From the NCBI RefSeq assembly GCF_002288185.1, contig NZ_CP016776.1:806001-870000 (forward strand): DNA of 64,000 nt. Reading direction: 5' to 3'. A program made the position numbers and the translations under genes. The notes under the pieces are model-generated. The model made no database searches. It was not told where the DNA came from and worked only from the letters and a program-made list of their open reading frames with translations. This document shows, in pieces, positions 43,687 through 53,376 of this stretch; positions within the stretch are counted from its first letter, which is position 1, and every line of letters starts with the position of its first letter. Source of the stretch: Candidatus Planktophila vernalis. Lineage in GTDB: Bacteria > Actinomycetota > Actinomycetes > Nanopelagicales > Nanopelagicaceae.

Positions 43687-45033
43687 TTAGCGGTCGCGCA
43701 ACATCTCAGCAACCAGGAAGGCAAGCTCCAAGGACTGAGAGTGATTTAAGCGCGGATCGCATGCAGTCTCATAGCGAGAAGCAAGGTCCTCATGTGAAAT
43801 CTGCTCGCCACCACCAACGCATTCAGTGACATCATCGCCGGTTAGTTCAATATGAATTCCACCTGGATGTGTACCCAACGCCTTATGGACTTCAAAGAAT
43901 CCCTTTACTTCATCCATAACATCATCAAATTTACGGGTCTTATAACCTGTTGGTGCCTCATATGTATTGCCATGCATTGGATCGCAGACCCACAAAACCT
44001 TTGCACCCGACTTAGTAACACCATCAACAAGTGCTGGCAAGGCTTCGCGAATCTTTCCAGCACCCATACGAGTAATAAAAGTAATGCGTCCTGGCTCACG
44101 ATTTGGATCTAGCTTGTCAATGAGTGCAAGTGCGTCATCAACTGTGGACTTAGGTCCAAGCTTGATACCAATTGGGTTTCGAACCTTTGAAGCAAAATCA
44201 ACATGAGCACCATCTAATTGACGTGTGCGCTCACCAATCCAGATGAAGTGACCTGATACATCGTATGGATTTCCGGTACGTGAATCGATACGTGTTAGCG
44301 CCTTCTCGTATTCAAGAATCAAGGCTTCATGACTTGAGAAGAAATCAACAGATTTAAATGACTCAGGATCTACTCCTGCTGATTGCATAAATGAAAGCGC
44401 ACGGCCAATTTCATTAGCCATCTTTTCATAGCGCTCACCAACGGATGAATCGCGGATGAAGCCCTTGTTCCACTCATGCACCTGGCGAAGATCAGCAAAA
44501 CCACCTTGTGTGAAGGCGCGTACTAAGTTCAAAGTTGAAGCTGATGTGTTGTAAACACGAACTAAACGGTTTGGATCTGGAGTTCTAGCAGCCTCATTGA
44601 ACTCAATAGCATTGACTGCATCTCCGCGGTAAGCAGGAAGAGTTACATCCCCACGAGTCTCCATGTCATTAGAGCGTGGCTTAGCAAACTGACCTGCCAT
44701 GCGTCCAACTTTTACAACTGGCAATGATGAGTAGTACTGCAGAACTGCAGCCATCTGCAAAATAGTTTTAATGCGGTTTCTAATTGAATCTGCAGTTGCT
44801 GCAGCAAATGTCTCTGCGCAATCTCCACCTTGTAACCAGAAAGCTTTTCCTTCTGCAGCAAGTGCAATACGTGCCTTTAAATCATCACATTCACCAGCAA
44901 AGACAAGTGGAGGAAAAGATTTAAGTTCAGCAACTGCTGCCTTGATTGGAGCACCCTCTGGACCGCCAGGCCACTGTGGTTGCTGGGCAGCCACAAGGCC
45001 AGGCGTGAAGAGATTATCTAGAGGAGAAGTCAT
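43687..45033 (-). CDS. aroG: Class II (type II) DAHP synthase
   Basis: Condenses phosphoenolpyruvate and erythrose-4-phosphate, first step of the shikimate pathway. The 448 residues show QQPQWPGG at the N-terminus, FWLQGGDCAETFAA, VGRMAGQFAKPRSND, RTPDPNRLVRVY, GERTRQLDGAHV, WVCDPMHGNTYEAP and HPGGIHIELTGDDVTECVGG. This is the plant/actinobacterial type II fold with metal Cys, His, Glu and Asp in those motifs. It follows the phosphofructokinase by 41 bp, so may share its transcript. Confidence 0.96.
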   Translation of the reverse strand: MTSPLDNLFTPGLVAAQQPQWPGGPEGAPIKAAVAELKSFPPLVFAGECDDLKARIALAAEGKAFWLQGGDCAETFAAATADSIRNRIKTILQMAAVLQYYSSLPVVKVGRMAGQFAKPRSNDMETRGDVTLPAYRGDAVNAIEFNEAARTPDPNRLVRVYNTSASTLNLVRAFTQGGFADLRQVHEWNKGFIRDSSVGERYEKMANEIGRALSFMQSAGVDPESFKSVDFFSSHEALILEYEKALTRIDSRTGNPYDVSGHFIWIGERTRQLDGAHVDFASKVRNPIGIKLGPKSTVDDALALIDKLDPNREPGRITFITRMGAGKIREALPALVDGVTKSGAKVLWVCDPMHGNTYEAPTGYKTRKFDDVMDEVKGFFEVHKALGTHPGGIHIELTGDDVTECVGGGEQISHEDLASRYETACDPRLNHSQSLELAFLVAEMLRDR

Positions 45034-45074
45034 GGGTTAAGGATAGAGAATCAATTGATAATCGCGTACCGCAA

Positions 45075-46100
45075 TTATCCGAAGAAGATCTCTGACTCCT
45101 TATAGCGCTCTAGGGGAACGAGTTTGAGCTGTTCTGTGGCAGATGCCAGCGGAACACGCACGATATCGGTGCCATGAAGTGCAACCATCTTGCCCCAGTC
45201 ACCTTCGTGAGCGGCAGTAATCGCCTGGAGACCAAATCGTGTAGCAAGAACACGGTCAAATGCTGTTGGTGATCCACCACGTTGGATGTGCCCCAGAACA
45301 GATGTGCGTGCTTCCTTGCCTGTGCGTGTTTCAATCTCATTAGCTAGCCAATCGCCAATTCCTGAAAGCTTGACGTGACCAAATGAATCAAGTGTCTGAT
45401 CCTTTGTGACCATGTCGCCCTCTTGAGGAATAGCACCTTCTGCAATAACGATGATGGGTGCGTAATGAGATTTGAATCGAGATTCAACCCATTCGCATAC
45501 CTTTTCGATTGAGAACTTTTGCTCTGGAATCAAAATACAAGCTGCTCCGCCTGCAAGGCCTGAGTGAAGTGCAATCCAGCCAGCATGGCGACCCATTACC
45601 TCAACGATTAATGCACGGTGATGTGACTCTGCTGTTGTGTGTAGACGATCGATTGCTTCAACTGCGATGTTCACCGCTGTATCAAATCCAAATGTGTAGT
45701 CAGTATTGTTCAAATCATTATCAATTGTCTTTGGAACACCAATAACTTTAACTCCCAGTGAATCCAGCTTTGTTGCAACACCCAAAGTATCTTCGCCACC
45801 GATTGCAATAAGCGCATCGATTCCAGCTTTAGCTAGGTTGTCCTTAATCTTTTCTACGCCGCCCTCAATCTTGAAAGGGTTAGTACGAGAAGATCCCAAG
45901 ATTGTTCCGCCGCGAGGCAAGATGCCACGAGTTGTTTCAATATTCAGAGGCATTGTTAAGCCCTCTAGTGGACCTTTCCAACCATCGCGGAAACCGACAA
46001 ATTCATGTCCGTACTCTTTTACGCCTTTACGAACTACGGCACGGATCACAGCATTTAGACCTGGGCAATCTCCGCCACCAGTAAGCACACCAATACGCAT
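45075..46100 (-). CDS. pfp: 6-phosphofructokinase with pyrophosphate-type signature
   Basis: Phosphorylates fructose-6-phosphate. The 341 residues start RIGVLTGGGDCPGLNAVIRAVV. The phosphate-donor site reads IGGEDTLGVA and VPKTIDNDLNNTD: Asp in place of Gly in GGxGT and Lys in place of Gly in PGTIDND are the two residues known to mark pyrophosphate-dependent enzymes, as in the Amycolatopsis methanolica type. I therefore call it PPi-dependent, pending assay. The start is ATG at 46100 behind GGAG six bases upstream; an in-frame ATG at 46112 is less supported. Confidence 0.85.
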   Translation of the reverse strand: MRIGVLTGGGDCPGLNAVIRAVVRKGVKEYGHEFVGFRDGWKGPLEGLTMPLNIETTRGILPRGGTILGSSRTNPFKIEGGVEKIKDNLAKAGIDALIAIGGEDTLGVATKLDSLGVKVIGVPKTIDNDLNNTDYTFGFDTAVNIAVEAIDRLHTTAESHHRALIVEVMGRHAGWIALHSGLAGGAACILIPEQKFSIEKVCEWVESRFKSHYAPIIVIAEGAIPQEGDMVTKDQTLDSFGHVKLSGIGDWLANEIETRTGKEARTSVLGHIQRGGSPTAFDRVLATRFGLQAITAAHEGDWGKMVALHGTDIVRVPLASATEQLKLVPLERYKESEIFFG

Positions 46101-46196
46101 TATTAACTCCATTGAAAAGAAAATGATGAAGGGCTCGAGCTATCAAAAGCGCCCGGCCTGTGGTCAACGCTGACTGGAACAGTCTAGCCTTGCCAC

Positions 46197-47600
46197 ATGG
46201 CCAATCAACAAATTATCGCCGGCGTGGATTCATCCACTCAGTCGGTAAAAGTAGTGATGCGCGATGCCCACACGGGTCAACTCGTGCGCCAAGGCCGAGC
46301 AGCACATCCAGAAGGTACTGAAGTTGATCCCACACATTGGAAAAACGCCCTCGATAGTGCAATAAAAGATGCGGGCGGATTAGAAGATGTTCAAGCAATT
46401 TCTATCGCAGGACAACAACACGGCATGGTCGCACTCGATAGTAATGGTGAAATTATTAGACCAGCGCTTCTATGGAATGACACACGTTCTGCAAAAGCTG
46501 CCGAGGATTTAAACCGCGAAGAAGGCGGTAATGCTGAAATTGCTCGAAAAGTTGGTTCAGTATTAGTTGCATCATTTACTGCTTCAAAGCTTCGTTGGAT
46601 GGCAGATAACGAACCAGAAAATGCCGCCCGTGTTGCATCTGTGGCCCTTCCCCATGATTGGCTCTCATGGCAACTGCAAGGTGGCAAAGATTTCACCACA
46701 CTTTTCACAGATCGAAGTGATGCATCTGGAACTGGATACTTTGATCCAACAACTTCTCATTACCGCGAAGACATCTTGCGCCTTGCACTGCGCCATGACT
46801 CTGAACTGCGACTACCAAAAATTATTGCACCGAACTCTTTTGGCGGAACAACGACAACTGGAATACCAATTGCTGCAGGTGCTGGTGATAACGCAGGAGC
46901 AGCTCTAGGTGTGCAGGCACAACCAGGAGATGTTGTAGTTTCACTTGGAACATCTGGCACAGCATTTGCAGTCTCTGAAACTGCCACCCATGATGCAAGC
47001 GGAGCAGTTGCAGGTTTTGCTGATGCAACTGGTCGCTTCTTACCTCTTGTCTGCACATTAAATGCTGCACGCATCATGGATGCTGCAACAAAGATTCTTG
47101 GAAAAACACATGATGAAGTGGGAGCACTTGCACTATCTGCAACTGCTGGTGCAAATGGCTTAACTCTTCTGCCATATTTTGAAGGAGAGAGAACTCCTAA
47201 CCGCCCAGATGCCACTGGAGTTTTCTCTGGGATGAACCTGAATAACTCAAATCCTGCCGATATTGCACGTGCCATGATTGAAGGAATGTTGGCTGGATTA
47301 GCTGATGCTGTTGATGCATTGATTGCACTTGGTGTGAACGTCAATCGCATACTTTTAATCGGAGGCGCTGCAAAGAACCCAGCAATTCCAACAATTGCTA
47401 GCGCACTCTTTGGCCGCGAAGTTTTGGTTCCGCCAGCCGGTGAATATGTTGCAGATGGCGCAGCTAAGCAAGCAGCATGGGCACTGCTGGGACAGATGCC
47501 AACGTGGGATTTAGGAAAAGTTTCACATCACGAATCTAAAGCCACACCACACGTAATGGATAAATACCGAACGCTGCGAGATAACACCGCAAATTGGTAG
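46197..47600 (+). CDS. xylB: Xylulokinase (FGGY family)
   Basis: Phosphorylates D-xylulose for entry into the pentose phosphate pathway. The 467 residues contain IAGVDSSTQSVKVVMRDA, ISIAGQQHGMVALD, LLWNDTRSAKAAEDL, GAGDNAGAALGVQ, VSLGTSGTAFAVS and the C-terminal LIGGAAKNPAIPTIAS. No xylose isomerase or sugar transporter is adjacent. No ribosome site precedes the ATG, and TAGCCT at 46185-46190 would suit a leaderless start. Confidence 0.9.
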   Translation: MANQQIIAGVDSSTQSVKVVMRDAHTGQLVRQGRAAHPEGTEVDPTHWKNALDSAIKDAGGLEDVQAISIAGQQHGMVALDSNGEIIRPALLWNDTRSAKAAEDLNREEGGNAEIARKVGSVLVASFTASKLRWMADNEPENAARVASVALPHDWLSWQLQGGKDFTTLFTDRSDASGTGYFDPTTSHYREDILRLALRHDSELRLPKIIAPNSFGGTTTTGIPIAAGAGDNAGAALGVQAQPGDVVVSLGTSGTAFAVSETATHDASGAVAGFADATGRFLPLVCTLNAARIMDAATKILGKTHDEVGALALSATAGANGLTLLPYFEGERTPNRPDATGVFSGMNLNNSNPADIARAMIEGMLAGLADAVDALIALGVNVNRILLIGGAAKNPAIPTIASALFGREVLVPPAGEYVADGAAKQAAWALLGQMPTWDLGKVSHHESKATPHVMDKYRTLRDNTANW

Positions 47601-47604
47601 AACT

Positions 47605-48828
47605 TTAAGCTGTAACGCGAACACCCTTACCAACAACAATGATTCCACCAGGACTAATAGTGAATCGAGCACGATCTCGCTCTAAATCAACACCAATCTG
47701 TGCACCTGGCTCAACAACAACGTTCTTATCCAAAATGGCATTGCGTACGATTGATCTATCACCAATTCGAACTGATGGCATCAATACAGAGCCTTCAACA
47801 AGAGCGCCTCTTCCAACTGAAACATCATAGGAAACCACTGAGCCATTCAAGACTCCTCCAGAAATAATGGAGCCAGCGCCGACGATGGAATCATTTGCGC
47901 CACCGTTTTCGCTGAATTTGGCAGGTGGCAATGATGGTGGATTAGTAAGCAAAGGCCATTCGCGGTTATAAAGATTAAAGATTGGATGAACTGATACTAA
48001 ATCCATGTGTGCGTCATAGTAAGAATCAATTGAACCCACATCGCGCCAGTAACCCTTATCGCGATCAGTCTCACCTGGCACCACGTTATTGGCAAAGTCA
48101 TACACCTTTGCTTCACCATTTTTGGTTAGGAAAGGAATGATATTTCCACCCAAATCATGGCGTGACTCAATATCTTCAGAATCAATAATCAATGCTTCTT
48201 CCATGACACTGCGCTTAAAGATGTAGTTACCCATTGAAACCAAAGAGAGATCAGGATGACCTGGCATTGCAGGAGGATCAGAAGGCTTTTCATGAAATGC
48301 CTTAATTGTGATTCCATCTTCAGCTAATTCAATAACGCCAAACTCATGTGCTTCAGAGCGTGGAATGCGAATGGCTGCAACAGTTATTCCTGCACCTGTT
48401 TCAACATGTTGAACAAACATCTGACCTGGATCCATGCGATAGACGTGGTCTGCACCAAAGACCAAAACATGCTCAGGATTTTCATCATGGATTAAATTAA
48501 AGTTCTGCAAAATCGCATCAGCACTACCTGTATACCAACGTGGACCTAAGCGCTGTTGGGCAGGAACCGGGGTGATGTAGTTGCCAAGAAGAGCTGACAT
48601 TCGCCACGTTGTTGTGATGTGACGGTCAAGTGAGTGAGATTTGTATTGAGTGAGCACGGCAATCTTTAACATGCTGGCATTTACTAGGTTAGATAAAACA
48701 AAATCAATCAGGCGATATGAACCACCAAATGGAACTGCAGGCTTTGCGCGATCTGCAGTTAGAGGCATTAAACGCTTTCCCTCACCGCCGGCAAGGACAA
48801 TTCCAAGGGGAAGTTTAAGTTTTGCCAT
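47605..48828 (-). CDS. glgC: Glucose-1-phosphate adenylyltransferase
   Basis: Makes ADP-glucose for glycogen or alpha-glucan synthesis. The 407 residues show [70 protein letters not shown] and a left-handed beta-helix C-terminus ([16 protein letters not shown]). It is divergent from glgA with 45 bp between, and its stop is five bases from the xylB stop. Confidence 0.95.
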   Translation of the reverse strand: MAKLKLPLGIVLAGGEGKRLMPLTADRAKPAVPFGGSYRLIDFVLSNLVNASMLKIAVLTQYKSHSLDRHITTTWRMSALLGNYITPVPAQQRLGPRWYTGSADAILQNFNLIHDENPEHVLVFGADHVYRMDPGQMFVQHVETGAGITVAAIRIPRSEAHEFGVIELAEDGITIKAFHEKPSDPPAMPGHPDLSLVSMGNYIFKRSVMEEALIIDSEDIESRHDLGGNIIPFLTKNGEAKVYDFANNVVPGETDRDKGYWRDVGSIDSYYDAHMDLVSVHPIFNLYNREWPLLTNPPSLPPAKFSENGGANDSIVGAGSIISGGVLNGSVVSYDVSVGRGALVEGSVLMPSVRIGDRSIVRNAILDKNVVVEPGAQIGVDLERDRARFTISPGGIIVVGKGVRVTA

Positions 48829-48873
48829 GCGCTAACGATAGCCTGTACCTCTTGATGCGGGTAGGGGGTTGAT

Positions 48874-50034
48874 ATGAGCGAGCTAAAAGTTGGCATCGTT
48901 ACCAAAGAATGGCCCCCTGCAATCTATGGCGGGGCTGGTGTCCATGTACTCCAGTTAACGCAAGCCCTTCGCACAAACAAAGATGTCCATGTTGATGTTC
49001 ACTGCTTTGGTGGAAAACGCGATGATGCTTTTGGATATGAGACTCCATCAGAGTTCACTTCATCAAATCCTGCAGTGCAAGCTATTGCCACTGATCTTGA
49101 AATCGCAACAAATTTGTCTAACGTTGATCTAGTTCACTCTCATACTTGGTATGCAAACATGGCAGGCCACTTTGCATCGTTGCAGTATTCAATCCCCCAC
49201 ATTGTTAGCGCCCACTCACTTGAACCACTTCGTCCTTGGAAAGCTGAACAACTTGGCGGGGGTTATGCGATTTCATCGTGGGCAGAAAAAACTGCCTATG
49301 AAGGCGCTGCAGCAATCATCGCCGTGAGTGAAGGAATGCGCGCAGATGTTTTAGCTGCCTATCCATCAGTTGATCCCAGCAAAGTTGTAACAATCCGCAA
49401 CGGTGTTGATACAGCAAAATTTGCCCCAAATAATGATGCAGCCGTGCCAGCTAAATACGGCGTTACCGGTCCTTATGCAATCTTTGTTGGTCGCATTACT
49501 CGCCAAAAAGGTTTGGCACATTTGCTTCGTGCTTGGAAAGAGGTTCCTTCCGAGTATGGCCTTGTACTAGCTGCAGGTAGTCCAGATGAAGAAGGCATCG
49601 GCAAAGAAGTTGCTGATTTAATTGCAGAGCTTCAAAAAACCCGCAGCAACATCTGGTGGATTAAGGACATGCTCCCTCACGCTGAACTCACTGCGATGTT
49701 GACCCAAGCCCAGCTATTTCTATGTCCCTCAGTCTATGAACCACTTGGAATTGTTAATTTAGAGGCGATGGGCTGTGAAACAGCCGTTCTGGCATCTCGT
49801 GTGGGCGGAATTCCAGAAGTTGTTGCACATCAAGTGAGCGGTGAGTTGGTTGACTACAACGGTGATGGCCCAGCTTTTGAAGCCGCGTTCACGCAATCCA
49901 TTACGCGTTTAATGTCACAGCCAGAACTGCTAAAAAAGTATGGAACTGCTGGCAGAGTACGCGCCATGAGCGAATTTGGTTGGGACGCAGTAGCTGCGGC
50001 AACCATTGCTCTCTATCGCCGTGTGATTGCATAA
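48874..50034 (+). CDS. glgA: Actinobacterial glycogen synthase / alpha-maltose-1-phosphate synthase (GT4)
   Basis: ADP-glucose-using GT4 enzyme of 386 residues: TKEWPPAIYGGAGVHV at the start, LVHSHTWYANMAGH, VSAHSLEPLRPWKAEQLGGG, FVGRITRQKGLAHLL and the catalytic EX7E-type CPSVYEPLGIVNLEAMGCE. Divergent pairing with glgC is the mycobacterial glgM-glgC arrangement; GlgM forms maltose-1-phosphate for the GlgE pathway. Whether this copy extends glucan directly or makes maltose-1-phosphate cannot be told here. Confidence 0.9.
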   Translation: MSELKVGIVTKEWPPAIYGGAGVHVLQLTQALRTNKDVHVDVHCFGGKRDDAFGYETPSEFTSSNPAVQAIATDLEIATNLSNVDLVHSHTWYANMAGHFASLQYSIPHIVSAHSLEPLRPWKAEQLGGGYAISSWAEKTAYEGAAAIIAVSEGMRADVLAAYPSVDPSKVVTIRNGVDTAKFAPNNDAAVPAKYGVTGPYAIFVGRITRQKGLAHLLRAWKEVPSEYGLVLAAGSPDEEGIGKEVADLIAELQKTRSNIWWIKDMLPHAELTAMLTQAQLFLCPSVYEPLGIVNLEAMGCETAVLASRVGGIPEVVAHQVSGELVDYNGDGPAFEAAFTQSITRLMSQPELLKKYGTAGRVRAMSEFGWDAVAAATIALYRRVIA

Positions 50035-50898
50035 ATGACTCGTAAATCCTGGATTCAATTCGGCATTGTCGGCTTTTTGTGGGGAATTCCTTATCTTCTT
50101 ATGAAGGTAGCCGTTGCTGATATTCCACCTGCGCTCATCGTTGCTGGGCGCACGCTCATTGGTGCTGCAATCTTGATCCCTATTGCAATGAGGAAAAATA
50201 CTTTCAAAGATGCGATTAAGGGTATTAAGTATGTTGCCCCGTATGCAGCACTTGAAATGATTGGTCCATGGATTCTCATAACAAGTGCTGAACAAGAGAT
50301 TTCTTCTGGTCTTGCAGGATTACTTGTTTCAACTGTTCCTATTTTTTCAACTATTTTCTCTTCACTTCGTGGGGATCACAGCGTCTGGCAGCCAAAGAGA
50401 ATCTTTGGTCTAGTTGTTGGCTTTGTCGGAATTATTGCCTTGGTTGGAATTGAATCTATAACTGGGAGTAGTAATCCAAAAGCCATCGCAATGGTGATTC
50501 TGGCTTCAATTCTCTATGCCTACGCCGTGCTGATGATCACCGCTAACTTGCCAGGTGTTGATGGAATTGCAATCAATGGTGTGGCAATGGGAATCACCTG
50601 TATTTTCTACACACCAATCGCCATTGCAGTATGGCCAAGTAATCCAGTTTCAGTAGAAGCAATATCAGCCCTCGTGGCACTTGGTGTATTTAGCACCGCT
50701 ATCGCCTTCATGCTCTTCTTCATAGTCATCGTTGAAATCGGTGCAGCCCGTGGCTCGCTCACTACCTATGTAAACACCGCTGTTGCTGTGGTTCTTGGAA
50801 TTATTATCTTGGATGAGCCAATTACTCTGGGAATTATTGTGGGTCTGCCTATGGTTGTTTTAGGTTCTTTTCTTGCAAGTCGTAAAGAAAAAGTCTAA
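50035..50898 (+). CDS. DMT superfamily (EamA) transporter
   Basis: A second EamA permease (287 residues, about ten helices), with FGIVGFLWGIPYLLMKVAV and PPALIVAGRTLIGAAIL in the first half and a second domain from about residue 150 (AIAMVILASILYAYAVL). ATG directly follows the glgA stop. Not closely similar to the copy at 41315. Substrate unknown. The stop overlaps the era stop by four bases. Confidence 0.87.
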   Translation: MTRKSWIQFGIVGFLWGIPYLLMKVAVADIPPALIVAGRTLIGAAILIPIAMRKNTFKDAIKGIKYVAPYAALEMIGPWILITSAEQEISSGLAGLLVSTVPIFSTIFSSLRGDHSVWQPKRIFGLVVGFVGIIALVGIESITGSSNPKAIAMVILASILYAYAVLMITANLPGVDGIAINGVAMGITCIFYTPIAIAVWPSNPVSVEAISALVALGVFSTAIAFMLFFIVIVEIGAARGSLTTYVNTAVAVVLGIIILDEPITLGIIVGLPMVVLGSFLASRKEKV

Positions 50899-51821
50899 CG
50901 ACGCTCTTCAAAACCTAGTTTGTCGAGCATGCGAGCATCACGCTGCCACTCTTTAGAAACTTTAATGTGTAGACCTAGGAAAATCTTGGCAACAAGTGCG
51001 CGCTCAATATCTGCGCGAGCTCTGATGCCAATCTCCTTTAAGCGGGTACCTTGATGGCCAAGCAGGATTGCGCGCTGTGTGTCACGTTCAACGTGGATAG
51101 TTGCGTGAACATCATAAAAGGGGCGAGATCCCTTTTCTTCTCGCTCACCAAACTCATCAATTGTTACAACGATGGAGTGAGGCAGTTCTTCTCGGACATC
51201 CTGTAGCGCAGCTTCTCGGATGAATTCACAAATTAACTGCTCGATTGCTTGATCACTAGTTGTGCCCTCTGGGTAATAGGCAGGACCAGTAGGAAGCGCG
51301 GCTCCGATGAGGCTATTGAGCAAATCGATTTGATCATGAATAGCAGCTGAAACAGGAATGATTTCATCCCACGTAAAGCCCTGAGCTAACTCCATGATTC
51401 CAGTTAAGCGAAGCGCCAGCTTTTCTTTAGACAATAAATCAGTCTTTGTAATAACTGCAAACTTCTTTGCCCGTGGATGCTTAGCGATTTCTTGTGCGAT
51501 GTATACATCCCCAGCACCTGATGTTTCATCAGCTGGAATACACAAAATCACAACATCAACTGAATCCATAGATTGATCGACAACTGCGTTAAGGCGATGG
51601 CCTAATAAAGTCTTTGGCTTATGAACTCCAGGTGTGTCAACCAAAACTGCTTGGAAGTTATCTCCATGAACAATGCCGCGAATAGCACTACGGGTGGTGT
51701 TGGGATGATGCGAAGTAATTGCAATCTTGCTACCAACTAAAGCGTTAATGAGAGTGGATTTTCCAACGTTAGGGCGGCCAACAATGGCAACGAAGCCCGA
51801 ACGGAAATCACTCATAGGCAT
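50895..51821 (-). CDS. era: GTPase Era
   Basis: Ribosome-assembly GTPase that binds 16S rRNA. The 308 residues contain the G1 loop AIVGRPNVGKSTLINALVG, G3 VDTPGVHKPK, G4 ITKTDLL and the C-terminal KH domain (TIHVERDTQRAILLGHQGTRLKEIG). dprA stands directly upstream, six bases away; ybeY, often beside era, is not in this window. Confidence 0.95.
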   Translation of the reverse strand: MPMSDFRSGFVAIVGRPNVGKSTLINALVGSKIAITSHHPNTTRSAIRGIVHGDNFQAVLVDTPGVHKPKTLLGHRLNAVVDQSMDSVDVVILCIPADETSGAGDVYIAQEIAKHPRAKKFAVITKTDLLSKEKLALRLTGIMELAQGFTWDEIIPVSAAIHDQIDLLNSLIGAALPTGPAYYPEGTTSDQAIEQLICEFIREAALQDVREELPHSIVVTIDEFGEREEKGSRPFYDVHATIHVERDTQRAILLGHQGTRLKEIGIRARADIERALVAKIFLGLHIKVSKEWQRDARMLDKLGFEERR

Positions 51822-51827
51822 ATTCTC

Positions 51828-52712
51828 TCATTGATTTGCACCTATGAACTCCACTGCATCTGCAACGGATGTGATCAACTCAGCGGCACGTTCACTAATT
51901 AAGCGATGACATCCCTGACTCATTGCAGAGTTAATTGGTCCAGGAATTGCCATGACTGGGCGAAGAAGTTCGGCGGCATCGTGTGCGGTGCGAAGTGAAC
52001 CACTTTTATAGGCCGCTTCAACCACCAAGGTTGCTTTGGCAATCGATGCAATCAAACGATTTCGCACAAGAAACCTAGATGGCATAGCGCTCTCATGTGG
52101 CATGAGTTCACTAATGAGTGCGCCATGTGCACTCATCTCATTAAAGAGTTTTTGATTCGATTTCGGATATGCCACTTCAATCCCCGTTGCCAGAACTGCA
52201 ATCGTTCTTCCATTTGCATGAAGGGTTGCACGATGGGCATAGGAATCAATTCCATATGCTCCCCCGCTAATAATCGTCCACCCTAAATCTGAGAAACCAC
52301 GAGCAAATTCACTAGCAACGTTGGCCCCATAGTTTGTGGGTTTGCGAGAGCCTACGATTGCTAATGAGTCAGTTATCAAGCAGGTTGAATCCCCTTTAAC
52401 AATTAACCCGATGGGTGGATTTACAAGTTGGTTGACACCTATTGGCCAATGCTCGTGCTCAGGAGTTAAGAACTGCGCCCCAGCTTTTTCAATCTCATAG
52501 AGAATCTGACCTACATCAGCCACACGTATAGAAGTAATAATGGCCCTTGTTTTCTCCGCTGGGTAGCTTGCAGAAAGTATGGATTCCAAAACTTTAAGTG
52601 GACCGTGCGCAGAGATCTCAGCGCTCCAGAAGAAATGTCCAGGTTCAATGCATGAGAAGAGAATGGCGCGGGCTTCAAAGGGGGTCAAAAATGCTGGTGT
52701 TTGTATGTACAT
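51828..52712 (-). CDS. dprA: DNA processing protein DprA
   Basis: Loads RecA on incoming single-stranded DNA in transformation. The 294 residues show a Rossmann-like DprA domain: GDSTCLITDSLAIVGSRKPTNYG, GWTIISGGAYGIDSYAHRATL, TIAVLATGIEVAYPKSNQKLF, ISELMPHESAMPSRFLVRNRLIA and VEAAYKSGSLRTAHDAAE. No comM or yraN is present beside it, unlike the usual actinobacterial rnhB-yraN-comM-dprA order. It alone does not prove competence. Confidence 0.93.
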   Translation of the reverse strand: MYIQTPAFLTPFEARAILFSCIEPGHFFWSAEISAHGPLKVLESILSASYPAEKTRAIITSIRVADVGQILYEIEKAGAQFLTPEHEHWPIGVNQLVNPPIGLIVKGDSTCLITDSLAIVGSRKPTNYGANVASEFARGFSDLGWTIISGGAYGIDSYAHRATLHANGRTIAVLATGIEVAYPKSNQKLFNEMSAHGALISELMPHESAMPSRFLVRNRLIASIAKATLVVEAAYKSGSLRTAHDAAELLRPVMAIPGPINSAMSQGCHRLISERAAELITSVADAVEFIGANQ

Positions 52713-52758
52713 AAGGCGCCACGTTAAATCTGGCGGGTGATAAAAAACTTAGATCAAA

Positions 52759-53370
52759 CTACTGCTTGTGAATAAGTGCAGCTACATTTGAAAAGGACTG
52801 ACGGTGTTGTGCACAAGGCCCATGTTCATTCAGGGCTTGTGTGTGAGCTGCAGTGATGTATCCCTTATGTCCAGCAAAACCATAGAGCGGAAACTCTGTA
52901 TCCATCTGACGCATAATGCGATCACGAGTTACCTTTGCAATGACCGAGGCAGCGCTAATGCTGACAACTACTTGGTCGCCTTTCCACACAGCTAAATTAG
53001 GAAGACCTAAACCTTCAATGGCATAGCCATCAGTTAAAACATAGGCCGGTATTACATCTAGGCCATTGACTGCTCTGCGCATGCCATCAAGATTTGCTGC
53101 GTGAACACCGCGTGCATCAACTTCCTCAGCTGGCACAATCACCACACTAATACTTGATGCAATGGATTCAATAAGTTCAAAGACTTCTTCGCGCTTGCCT
53201 TCACTAATCTCTTTTGAGTCGCGCACAGGTGCAAGCTCTGGTGCGAAAGGATCTTTTAAAACAACGGCTGCGATAACTAATGGACCAGCACATGCCCCGC
53301 GTCCTGCTTCATCAACGCCGGCAATAGGAGAGATTCCTGATTGAATGAGCAGCTGCTCAATAACCTTCAT
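52759..53370 (-). CDS. rnhB: Ribonuclease HII
   Basis: Removes ribonucleotides from DNA and RNA-DNA hybrids. The 203 residues contain GVDEAGRGACAGPLVIAAV with the catalytic DE pair, DSKEISEGKREEVFE, LTDGYAI and ISAASVIAKVTRDRIM, ending in the GYITAAHTQAL region. It follows lepB after six bases, so is part of the rplS-lepB-rnhB operon. Confidence 0.95.
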   Translation of the reverse strand: MKVIEQLLIQSGISPIAGVDEAGRGACAGPLVIAAVVLKDPFAPELAPVRDSKEISEGKREEVFELIESIASSISVVIVPAEEVDARGVHAANLDGMRRAVNGLDVIPAYVLTDGYAIEGLGLPNLAVWKGDQVVVSISAASVIAKVTRDRIMRQMDTEFPLYGFAGHKGYITAAHTQALNEHGPCAQHRQSFSNVAALIHKQ

Positions 53371-53376
53371 GTGGAA

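Noticed and set aside
50091-50295. Minus-strand frames opposite the second EamA transporter
   Set aside because: Antisense shadows over membrane-helix coding sequence with no independent support.
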